Below are positions 32,813 to 39,292 of a stretch of DNA of 39,292 nucleotides, in pieces; position 1 is the stretch's first letter, and the number at the start of each line of letters is the position of its first letter. Location: positions 1-39,292 of the forward strand of contig CAAGHY010000190.1 in the NCBI GenBank assembly GCA_900769735.1. The letters are read 5' to 3'. Both the position numbers and the translations under genes were made by a program. The notes beneath the pieces were generated by a model that saw only the letters and a program-made list of their open reading frames with translations, was not told the origin of the DNA and searched no databases. This DNA is from Rikenellaceae bacterium. Lineage in GTDB: Bacteria; Bacteroidota; Bacteroidia; Bacteroidales; UBA932.

Positions 32813-34606
32813 TTATTTACGTTTTGCACCGTCTTTTTCCAAAGATGACAAGTAATACATCAAACAAGCTGTACCATCCATAGTTGGCTCATTTGTAGAG
32901 TAATCGCCAATAACATCGTGGTAAACCATCAAGTACGGCTGGAATCTGTCATAAGTGTCACCAGGAGTATTTGGAATGCCTTCCATATTCACACCTTCAA
33001 GATGTTTGAAGATATTGTAATAAACCGGACCGTCAACCAAACCACCAACAGTTGTACCTTTACCGGCGTTCAAATAAGATGAATGCGGCTGGGTTGGATA
33101 ATCTCCGTGCAAAGGAAGCTCCACAACCATACTGGTTCCCCAAGGGTTGCAACCAAACAGCCAGTCACGCATACTTGCCTCCATCTCAGCATATGTGTTG
33201 TCACCGGTAAGCTCACGGTAAAGTCTGCACTGTGTAAGCATTGCAGTTGTAAGGTTGTTGGAACACCAGATATATGGGATACCGTGCATATAAGGGCTCT
33301 CTACAGCCTTCTCATAAGTTCTCTGGATACCGGTACGCATATTTCTTGCAAACTCGCTGCCAACTCTCTCATTTCCAAGTTTTGCCAAATGATAGTGACC
33401 CATATTCATAAACGGATACCACTGGTAGTGCCTTGCACTGTCTGCACCCATCCAAGGGGTTACAGGCTCCTTGCGGCCATATTCAATAGCCTGCTCAAGA
33501 TACTCTCTGTTGCCAGTAGAAATGAACAGCTCCATAGCGCCCAACTCCATATCATCCACCCAGTTCTCCTCCTCATAAATATATGGTGCCAAAACAGATG
33601 CAGTCTGGTGATAACCAGGTTTCTTTATACCTTCCTGGTATGCAGCGTCAGCTTTCTTCCCGATAGTTTCAGCAAATTCAGGGAAAAACGGCTCAAGGAT
33701 TCTTGCACCCATAGCAAAGCAGGAAGCAAATTTGCCTGCAGTACTTGCAACACCAGTGGTGGTAGTCATAAACTGACCCCTTACCTGAGGCTCACCGCTG
33801 CAGAAATAGACAGGCCTGCCCTTTCCAGGACCGTAACCGTAATCCACCACACACTCATTTGGAAGACGCATACCGGCGTGGTCGCGGTCATCAGCAATCT
33901 GGTTGTAAAGCTCACCCGGCTCAGGATTCATCTTGTTAAGCCAGTCAAGACCCCATTTGATCTCGTCAATGATATCAGGAATACCGTTTGCACCTTTATG
34001 GCCACGGGCATCATAATTATCCTTGAAAGCTGCTGGGTTCTGCTGGTAAGCAAACATCATCTGGTAGATTGCATTTGCAGAAGTGGTTGTATACTGAAGA
34101 TAATCAGTTGCATCGTGCCATCCTCCGGTTACATCAATATGCTGGCCGGTTTTGGTTGGATGGTAAACTATATATCCGTCGTGGGTATGGCAGCTGTCAG
34201 CTACGTGAGGGTTGTAGCCGCAACGCTGCTGGCGCATATAGTTAAGAAGGAAATCTGCGGTTCCGTCATAAACGGAGTTATTTATCGGGAAGACAGGAGA
34301 TTTTGCCTTTCCTGCCTTAAGGTAATATTTGCCGGGTTTGGTGAAATCTGAGAAATTGAGGCGGCAAGTGGTGTTCATTGTGCCGTATTTGCCGGTTTGC
34401 TGCACTTTGTCAATAACCTTTACGGTTTTGTCTGTAGCGGCATCCACAACTTCAAATTTCTTGATGTCCGTGTTCTCCTCACTGATGAAAACTGCAACTT
34501 TAATTGATTCGGGCAGATAACCCAACTGGTTGATTCTGATCCACTGCTGTGCTCTGAGGCCGAATGCAGTGACCATCAATGCGGCTAATAACAATAGTTT
34601 TTTCAT
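32813..34606 (-). CDS. Glycoside hydrolase family 9 protein
   Basis: GH9 enzyme of 597 residues from the ATG at 34606; a TTG four codons upstream is unlikely. Signal peptide 1-19 ends FGLRA. An N-terminal Ig-like domain (about 21-108) begins QWIRINQLGYLPES, as in CelD-type GH9 enzymes. The (alpha/alpha)6 catalytic domain spans about 115-590. Likely catalytic aspartates are D165 and D168 in GGWHDATDY, and the general acid is E573 in DYSTNEPTMDG. The usual PHHR motif is PHSS here, so activity may differ from classical endo-1,4-glucanases. There is no lipobox, so it is likely periplasmic or secreted. It lies between rarA and a CarboxypepD_reg-like gene, with no SusCD pair nearby. Confidence 0.9.
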   Translation of the reverse strand: MKKLLLLAALMVTAFGLRAQQWIRINQLGYLPESIKVAVFISEENTDIKKFEVVDAATDKTVKVIDKVQQTGKYGTMNTTCRLNFSDFTKPGKYYLKAGKAKSPVFPINNSVYDGTADFLLNYMRQQRCGYNPHVADSCHTHDGYIVYHPTKTGQHIDVTGGWHDATDYLQYTTTSANAIYQMMFAYQQNPAAFKDNYDARGHKGANGIPDIIDEIKWGLDWLNKMNPEPGELYNQIADDRDHAGMRLPNECVVDYGYGPGKGRPVYFCSGEPQVRGQFMTTTTGVASTAGKFASCFAMGARILEPFFPEFAETIGKKADAAYQEGIKKPGYHQTASVLAPYIYEEENWVDDMELGAMELFISTGNREYLEQAIEYGRKEPVTPWMGADSARHYQWYPFMNMGHYHLAKLGNERVGSEFARNMRTGIQRTYEKAVESPYMHGIPYIWCSNNLTTAMLTQCRLYRELTGDNTYAEMEASMRDWLFGCNPWGTSMVVELPLHGDYPTQPHSSYLNAGKGTTVGGLVDGPVYYNIFKHLEGVNMEGIPNTPGDTYDRFQPYLMVYHDVIGDYSTNEPTMDGTACLMYYLSSLEKDGAKRK

Positions 34607-34623
34607 AGTATAGTACAATTAAT

Positions 34624-35883
34624 TCAATCTCTTTCTTTTTTGAGCTGTCTTACAATTCTGCTTATGATATTCTCAATTTTTTCATCCGGTTCAATGATAT
34701 TGTACCCTTCCCAGAAATTCTCATCCTGGAAATCAGCAACTTTTTTCTGCATAATGTCTTTCATCCTCAGCCTCTGGTCCAACGGAATCTTAAGTACATT
34801 AGGGTTATCAATATCCGTAATGGCAAGCTCTGTGATAATATCGTATTTGTTCTTGAGCCACTTGCCTTTATATTTTGCATTAAAACGCAGGTCAATGCGT
34901 GCATAATCCATAAACCATTTGTCTCCGTGCTGCTTGTAGTTTATCTGGTATTTGGCCCATTCAACTCCCAGCTGCATACCGTCAGGTTTCTTGCGTACAA
35001 ACCTTTTCCAGGCATCATTGTCATTCTCCACATTCATCTGGAACTCTATCCTTACTATGGCAAGGGTCTGGCTCTCTACAAATATACGGCCTCTGAAGAG
35101 AATATCATCAAGTTTTGGTACCTGATTGAAATCTATGGTGTAGATGTTAAGGTCATCCATATATACCATAGGGCCCATCTTGAACTCATAAAAGTCTGTA
35201 GCTGAGATCATATCTGTTGCAATGAACGGATCTTTAACAACATCCAGCTGGATTGTAGTTACCGGACCTCCCTGCAATTGCAGGAACAGGGTGTCTGAGG
35301 CATTTTTGTTGGTATTTCCCCTACCCTTGTAAATGGCAATATTGTCTCCCAAAGAGTTTGAATAGGATTGTTTCATTATATCCACAACAGCCTCACTCAA
35401 AGAGAGATACCTGTTCCCCTTCTTTATCATTTCCCTATAGAAACCGCTCATTCCGCGCGGATGTGTCATATAGTTCGCTTTGATTGATCTGGAAGAGAAG
35501 GCAGATTTGAAAAGCTGGGCAGCATCACCGCCCCTGATGGTTATACTGCGGATATCAAGACTTGTAGGATAAAGTTTGAGCCTTTTAAGTCTTTTTGGAT
35601 TGAACTCCGCCACTGCAGCATCCAGATTCCTGTAACCCAAAAAGCTTACCATTAAAGTGTCATTTAGGTTGTTGTTTGGAACCTTGAAAGTAAACCTTCC
35701 GTCTGCATTGGTTACAGTTGACATTGTTGAACCTTTCAGCACAATTGAGGCGTATTGGAGAGGGGCTCCGGTAGTTGCATCCTCTACCCTGCCGCTTACT
35801 GTAGTAAACTCTTGTGCAAATGCTATGGAACAGAATAATAGCATTGCAGGCAAAAGCAAATGTTTATAAAAGTAATGTCTCAT
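34624..35883 (-). CDS. CarboxypepD_reg-like envelope protein
   Basis: 419 residues from the ATG at 35883. An in-frame TTG at 35904 overlaps the -7 box and is rejected. A signal peptide (about 1-24, ending SIAFA) precedes a carboxypeptidase regulatory-like beta-sandwich (about 28-95) with GRVEDATTGAPLQYASIVL and DGRFTFKVP. The remaining 320 residues resemble Bacteroidota outer-membrane-associated proteins annotated only by that N-terminal domain; there is no TonB receptor barrel. It is first in a probable operon with GH9 (17 bp) and rarA. Function unknown. Confidence 0.75.
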   Translation of the reverse strand: MRHYFYKHLLLPAMLLFCSIAFAQEFTTVSGRVEDATTGAPLQYASIVLKGSTMSTVTNADGRFTFKVPNNNLNDTLMVSFLGYRNLDAAVAEFNPKRLKRLKLYPTSLDIRSITIRGGDAAQLFKSAFSSRSIKANYMTHPRGMSGFYREMIKKGNRYLSLSEAVVDIMKQSYSNSLGDNIAIYKGRGNTNKNASDTLFLQLQGGPVTTIQLDVVKDPFIATDMISATDFYEFKMGPMVYMDDLNIYTIDFNQVPKLDDILFRGRIFVESQTLAIVRIEFQMNVENDNDAWKRFVRKKPDGMQLGVEWAKYQINYKQHGDKWFMDYARIDLRFNAKYKGKWLKNKYDIITELAITDIDNPNVLKIPLDQRLRMKDIMQKKVADFQDENFWEGYNIIEPDEKIENIISRIVRQLKKERD

Positions 35884-35896
35884 AGCTATTAGTCTT

Positions 35897-35930
35897 TTTG
35901 TCAAAAATACTCATAATTTTGTTAATTTTG
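35897..35930 (+). promoter_or_regulatory. rlmD promoter
   Basis: TTTG (35897-35900), a 22-bp spacer and TAATTTTG (35923-35930) fit the Bacteroidota promoter. A second TAATTTTG (35914-35921) directly precedes it. It overlaps the divergent promoter of the CarboxypepD_reg-like gene. Confidence 0.55.
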
Positions 35931-35936
35931 TGCAAA
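35902..35936 (-). promoter_or_regulatory. Promoter of the CarboxypepD-GH9-rarA operon
   Basis: On the minus strand TATTTTTG (35909-35902) is a -7 match, with TTTG (35936-35933) 23 bp upstream. It is interleaved with the rlmD promoter, so the two divergent units probably compete for polymerase. Confidence 0.5.
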
Positions 35937-35979
35937 TTTTGGGATGAAAGGCCCATAGATTCTAATACAAAAACAAATA

Positions 35980-37386
35980 ATGAAAAGAAAAGATAAGATT
36001 GTCCTGTACAATGTAGAGATAGAATCCGTTGCAGCAGAAGGAAATGCCCTTGCACGTGTAGACGGTAAAGTTCTTTTTGTTCCGCAATGTATCCCCGGAG
36101 ATGTTGTGGATGTAAGGCTTACCCGCAAAAGAAGCGGTTATATGGAGGGTGTTGTGGTGAATATGGTGAAACCTTCACCGCTACGCGTTGAGCCGTTCTG
36201 CAAGCATTACGGAGTTTGCGGAGGATGTAAATGGCAGGCACTTCCATACGATTTGCAGTTGAAGTACAAACAGCAGCAGGTAGTGGACCAGCTGACTCGC
36301 ATAGGCCACCTGGAGCTTCCTGAGATTACCCCAATTTTGGGATCAGAGGAGATTGAGAACTACCGCAACAAGCTGGAGTTCACCTTCTCAAACCGCCGTT
36401 GGCTTCTTACAGGTGAGGATCCTGAGGCCATCTCCCCTACTGAGCGCCTTGGCCTTGGTTTCCATATAAGCGGTTTCTTTGACAAAGTATTGGATATCAG
36501 AGAGTGCCACTTGCAGGCAGAGCCTTCAAACGCAATCAGGAACTTTGTACGCGAGTACGCAATTGAGAACGGCTTGAGCTTCTTTGACTTGCGTGAGCAG
36601 GTTGGCTATTTGCGCAATATGATTGTACGTACCGCATCAAACGGAGATGTAATGCTCATTATGGTCTTCTTCTATGAGGATGTGGAGATGCGCAAAGGTC
36701 TGCTTGACGCACTTATTGCAAAATTCCCTCAGATCACCTCATTGCACTATGTTATCAACGGCAAGAAGAATGACTCAATCGGTGACCTTCCTTGCCAGAA
36801 ATACTACGGTGATGACTGCATCTATGATACAATGGAAGATATCAAGTTCCGCATCAGCCCTAAATCTTTCTACCAGACAAACTCAAAACAGGCTTACAGA
36901 CTTTACAGCGTGGTAAGGGAGTTTGCTGACCTGAAGGGTGATGAGGTGTTGTATGACCTTTATACCGGTACAGGTACAATTGGCTTGTTCCTATCGGGAA
37001 GAGCAAAGAAAGTGGTTGGAATTGAGTATATTCAGGAGGCAATTGATGATGCAAAGATCAATGCTGCAAACAACGGAATTACAAATTCCCACTTCTATGC
37101 AGGAGATATGAAGGATATGCTTACGGGCAAATTCATTGAGGAGAACGGTCATCCCGACATTGTGGTGCTTGACCCGCCTCGCGCAGGTATCCACCCCGAT
37201 GTGGCGGCAGTATTGCTTGAGGCAGCCCCTAAACGTATGGTTTACGTAAGCTGCAACCCAGCGTCACAGGCACGTGACCTTGCAATTTTGAGCGAGAAAT
37301 ATGAGATTACAGCGGTACGCCCTGTAGATATGTTCCCTCATACCCACCACGTTGAAAATGTGGTTGCACTGAAACTTAAGAACTAA
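35980..37386 (+). CDS. rlmD: 23S rRNA (uracil-C5) methyltransferase, RlmD family
   Basis: TrmA/RlmD-type S-adenosylmethionine-dependent RNA m5U methyltransferase of 468 residues. An N-terminal TRAM domain (about 1-65) precedes the 4Fe-4S cysteines C74, C80 and C83 in CKHYGVCGGC, with a fourth likely at C176. The Rossmann methyltransferase domain (about 290-468) has LYTGTGTIGLF, DPPRAGIH and the catalytic Cys425 in YVSCNPAS. The target in E. coli is U1939; Bacteroidota homologues could modify another site. The zinc-ribbon gene follows 23 bp later. Confidence 0.92.
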   Translation: MKRKDKIVLYNVEIESVAAEGNALARVDGKVLFVPQCIPGDVVDVRLTRKRSGYMEGVVVNMVKPSPLRVEPFCKHYGVCGGCKWQALPYDLQLKYKQQQVVDQLTRIGHLELPEITPILGSEEIENYRNKLEFTFSNRRWLLTGEDPEAISPTERLGLGFHISGFFDKVLDIRECHLQAEPSNAIRNFVREYAIENGLSFFDLREQVGYLRNMIVRTASNGDVMLIMVFFYEDVEMRKGLLDALIAKFPQITSLHYVINGKKNDSIGDLPCQKYYGDDCIYDTMEDIKFRISPKSFYQTNSKQAYRLYSVVREFADLKGDEVLYDLYTGTGTIGLFLSGRAKKVVGIEYIQEAIDDAKINAANNGITNSHFYAGDMKDMLTGKFIEENGHPDIVVLDPPRAGIHPDVAAVLLEAAPKRMVYVSCNPASQARDLAILSEKYEITAVRPVDMFPHTHHVENVVALKLKN

Positions 37387-37409
37387 CATTTAAAAACATA
37401 CAGATTAAG

Positions 37410-37742
37410 ATGAACGAGACTCCAAAGTGCCCAAAATGCGGCAGTGAATTTACCTATTTTGACGGCTCACTTTATGTTTGCCCTGATTGTACTCACGAAT
37501 TCCACGCCGGTGAAGAGGGTGCTGCAGAAGAAAATCCTGTTCCAAGAGACAGCAACGGTGCTGAACTTTTTGACGGTGATGCAGTTGTTGTAATTAAAGA
37601 CCTTAAAGTAAGAGGTTCTTCAATGGTTATCAAACGTGGTACTAAAGTTAAGAGTATCAGACTAACTGAGGACCCTGAGGAGGTTGACTGCAAAATTGAG
37701 GGAAGCAGCATTGTACTGAAGACTTGTTTCCTTAAGAAATAA
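37410..37742 (+). CDS. yjdM: PhnA/YjdM-family zinc-ribbon protein
   Basis: This 110-residue protein has an N-terminal zinc ribbon with two CxxC pairs (CPKCGSEFTYFDGSLYVCPDC), followed by the compact C-terminal PhnA domain (SNGAELFDGDAVVVIKDLKV...). It was once linked to phosphonate use by an operon name, but the E. coli homologue is not a phosphonate enzyme and its role is unsettled. A clear terminator follows, so it ends the rlmD transcript. Confidence 0.9.
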   Translation: MNETPKCPKCGSEFTYFDGSLYVCPDCTHEFHAGEEGAAEENPVPRDSNGAELFDGDAVVVIKDLKVRGSSMVIKRGTKVKSIRLTEDPEEVDCKIEGSSIVLKTCFLKK

Positions 37743-37757
37743 TTCAACGGATAAACG

Positions 37758-37786
37758 ATGCGGCAATAAACTTTCAATTGCCGCAT
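37758..37786 (+). terminator. Rho-independent terminator after yjdM
   Basis: ATGCGGCAAT (37758-37767) pairs with ATTGCCGCAT (37777-37786) around a 9-nt loop and can extend three pairs outward through a G-T wobble. TGTGTTTTT follows, giving a proper U-tract. Confidence 0.85.
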
Positions 37787-37818
37787 TGTGTTTTTAGAAG
37801 GTTTTTAGAGAGAAGAAG

Positions 37819-39231
37819 ATGGAATACTTGAATACAAATATTTGCGCACTATCTACCCCTCAGGGGCAGGGTGCAATTGCTGTGATAAGGTTGAGCGGTG
37901 AGGATACACCGGAAATTATCGGGAAGATATTCACCTCTGTTGGAGGGAAGGCTCCCCTACCCTATAAAATGCAATTTGGAGCAATTAAAGATGGCGAGAG
38001 GCTGATTGACGAGTGCCTGGTTGTAACATTCCGCGCACCGCATTCGTATACCGGCGAGAACAGCGCCGAGATCTATTGCCACGGATCGCAATATATTGTA
38101 CAAGAGATTCTTAAGCTGCTTATAAGTATGGGCGTAAAGATGGCTGAGCCGGGAGAGTTCTCAAAAAGGGCATTCCTTAACGGCAAGCTGGATTTGGCTC
38201 AGGCAGAGGCAGTTGCAGACCTTATCTCTTCAGAGACCGAGGCGGCCCACAGAATTGCACTTGAGCAGATGAAAGGTGGTTTCTCATCTGAACTGAAAGT
38301 TATGAGGGATGACCTGTTGAACCTTGTTTCGCTTATGGAGCTTGAACTGGATTTCAGCGAGGAAGATGTGGAATTTGCAGACCGCACCCAGCTTACGCAG
38401 TTGCTTGGCGCAGTATCTGCCCGCGTAACCCAGCTTATAGAGAGCTTCAGCCTTGGAAACGTAATTAAAAACGGAGTTCCTGTGGCAATTGTAGGAGCAA
38501 CAAATACCGGAAAAAGCACATTGCTCAACACTTTGGTTGGCGAAGAAAGGGCCATTGTATCAAATATCCACGGAACCACCCGCGACGTAATTGAAGACAC
38601 TATGAACCTTGGCGGAATAACATTCAGGTTCATTGACACTGCCGGCATCCGTGAAACAAAGGAGACCATAGAAATCATTGGAATAGAGCGCACATACCAG
38701 AAACTTCGCTCCGCATCTGTGGTAATTCTGGTACTTGACGCATCCCGCCCTGAAAACTTTGATGACAGCATCCGCAACCTGGTTGGAAAAGTATCTTCCC
38801 GACAGCAGCTGATTGTTCTGCTTAACAAGATGGATGAACTTTCTGATTCCGGAGTGGATACATATCTTGACAAAATTAAGGACCACTGCGTGGAGCACAC
38901 CCTTGCCCCAATTGCAGTACTGCCAATATCAGCCAAAAAAGGGCTTAATGTAGACGCACTGCGCTCAGTACTTGTTGAAAGCCAGGGAGCCCTAACCTCA
39001 TCAGCCTCTGCCGGCGGCACCCTTGTAAGCAACGTCCGCCATTACCAGGCCCTGATGGACGCCCAGATTGCCCTTGACCGCGTAGAAGACGGCTTGGCCT
39101 CCGGCATCCCAACTGACCTTGTAGCCCAAGATATCCGTGAGGCTTTGTATCACTTGGGAAGCATTGTTGGCGAGATAAATACTGAGGAGATTCTGGGGAA
39201 TATCTTTGGAAGGTTTTGCATCGGAAAATAA
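37819..39231 (+). CDS. mnmE: tRNA uridine-5-carboxymethylaminomethyl modification GTPase MnmE
   Basis: With MnmG, installs the cmnm5 group on wobble U34 of certain tRNAs using methylene-tetrahydrofolate. It has 470 residues. The N-terminal folate-binding domain (about 1-120) contains CALSTPQGQGAIAVIRLSG. A helical domain is interrupted by the G domain: G1 GATNTGKS at 226-233 and G3 DTAG at 273-276, with the switch II RE following. The C-terminal CIGK carries the catalytic Cys467. Complete and typical, it starts 23 bp after the T-run of the yjdM terminator. Only 61 bp remain after its stop, and I see no gene there. Confidence 0.97.
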   Translation: MEYLNTNICALSTPQGQGAIAVIRLSGEDTPEIIGKIFTSVGGKAPLPYKMQFGAIKDGERLIDECLVVTFRAPHSYTGENSAEIYCHGSQYIVQEILKLLISMGVKMAEPGEFSKRAFLNGKLDLAQAEAVADLISSETEAAHRIALEQMKGGFSSELKVMRDDLLNLVSLMELELDFSEEDVEFADRTQLTQLLGAVSARVTQLIESFSLGNVIKNGVPVAIVGATNTGKSTLLNTLVGEERAIVSNIHGTTRDVIEDTMNLGGITFRFIDTAGIRETKETIEIIGIERTYQKLRSASVVILVLDASRPENFDDSIRNLVGKVSSRQQLIVLLNKMDELSDSGVDTYLDKIKDHCVEHTLAPIAVLPISAKKGLNVDALRSVLVESQGALTSSASAGGTLVSNVRHYQALMDAQIALDRVEDGLASGIPTDLVAQDIREALYHLGSIVGEINTEEILGNIFGRFCIGK

Positions 39232-39292
39232 ATGGCACTTTTTTGAATTGAAAACGGATGCAAAGAAAACCGTATAAAACGCAAATATCAGC

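Larger units (their letters stand above)
1947..38802. repeat. Dispersed 10-bp word YRTCGGGAAG (21 core copies)
   Basis: The core TCGGGAA occurs on the plus strand starting at 1947, 4213, 4674, 13779, 15692, 27861, 31590, 34285, 36994 and 37919. As its complement, the octamer starts at 2855, 4399, 5842, 15650, 17824, 23033, 23755, 27762, 31575, 33656 and 38795. Seventeen copies have the full octamer TCGGGAAG; the exceptions are 1947, 4674, 15650 and 31575. All 21 are preceded by a pyrimidine then a purine. Intragenic copies encode LPD, SGR, FPI, IGK or SSR depending on frame. Near misses (TCGGGAGG at 6016, TCGGGAGT at 23075) also occur. Confidence 0.85.

Noticed and set aside
33083..34351. 422-codon open frame on the plus strand, antisense to the GH9 gene
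   Set aside because: It lies entirely within GH9 coding sequence, has no recognisable domain and a cysteine/histidine/leucine-rich composition typical of antisense frames.
1947..38802. TCGGGAAG as a Chi-like or KOPS-like polar signal
   Set aside because: Orientation is balanced on the plus strand (10 versus 11 core copies) within one window, whereas such signals are strongly strand-biased. A genome-wide map could still change this.
38199..39032. 277-codon open frame antisense to mnmE
   Set aside because: Serine/threonine/arginine-rich shadow of a complete, conserved gene.
1..39292. tRNA, rRNA, CRISPR array, insertion sequence or prophage
   Set aside because: Intergenic gaps are all about 215 bp or less. 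No tRNA-like arms, regularly spaced repeats, transposase, integrase or phage genes were seen.
39232..39292. Weak ACGG/CCGT inverted repeat after mnmE
   Set aside because: Four-bp arms with a long loop and no T-run are not enough to call a terminator.

Overview
This window looks like chromosomal DNA of a Bacteroidales (Bacteroidota) bacterium, probably gut-associated. Four things point there. Several genes are preceded by the Bacteroidota sigma-factor -7 element TAnnTTTG, sometimes with an upstream TTTG. Several lipoproteins have lipoboxes followed by charged residues. Protein families typical of the phylum are present: BACON domains, a lipoprotein TamA homologue (TamL type), a C10 peptidase, CarboxypepD_reg-like and CBM9-like proteins. 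The housekeeping gene groupings also fit. I cannot assign a genus.

Layout. 1-134: flank of pckA with a hairpin terminator and perhaps the first codons of a leftward gene. 135-1739 (-): ATP-type PEP carboxykinase with a structured leader. 1955-3853 (+): RecQ helicase. 3840-5821 (-): an operon of a DUF2520 Rossmann protein, KdsC-like phosphatase and Maf pyrophosphatase. 6028-9681 (-): etfB-etfA-acyl-CoA dehydrogenase operon ending in a strong hairpin. 9852-19414 (+): a long same-strand run of valS, Ca2+ P-type ATPase, YbgC-type thioesterase, tatA, tatC, ABC-F ATPase and rlmB-type methyltransferase. 19415-22547 (-): an AT-rich accessory patch with a HigBA toxin-antitoxin pair and a large multidomain lipoprotein. 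22576-23322 (-): a second TrmH-family methyltransferase. 23425-26406 (+): a secreted C10 cysteine peptidase with a three-BACON lipoprotein 6 bp behind it. 26460-30425 (+): tamL, kdsA and a CBM9-like lipoprotein. 30557-35883 (-): a 7-alpha-hydroxysteroid-dehydrogenase-like SDR, rarA, a GH9 glycosidase and a CarboxypepD_reg-like protein. 35980-39231 (+): rlmD, a PhnA/YjdM zinc ribbon and mnmE.

Functional themes are cell-envelope biogenesis (kdsA, kdsC, tamL, tatAC), translation and RNA modification (valS, rlmB, trmH, rlmD, mnmE, ABC-F), genome maintenance (recQ, rarA, maf), central/fermentative metabolism (pckA, acd-etfBA) and surface degradation (C10 peptidase, GH9, multidomain lipoproteins). 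No rRNA, tRNA, CRISPR array, insertion sequence or prophage was seen, and no gene-free stretch exceeds 300 bases.

The most unusual signal is not a gene. The octamer TCGGGAAG (either strand) occurs 17 times and its core TCGGGAA 21 times in 39 kb, where about one octamer is expected by chance. Every core copy is preceded by pyrimidine-purine (consensus YRTCGGGAAG). Copies occur inside genes in all three reading frames, encoding different amino acids, and in leaders, so the constraint is on DNA or RNA rather than protein. Several form inverted pairs. It behaves like an uptake-type or protein-binding genomic word that I do not recognise for this phylum. A second oddity is a 131-bp convergent intergenic element bounded by 24-bp perfect inverted repeats around a terminator hairpin.
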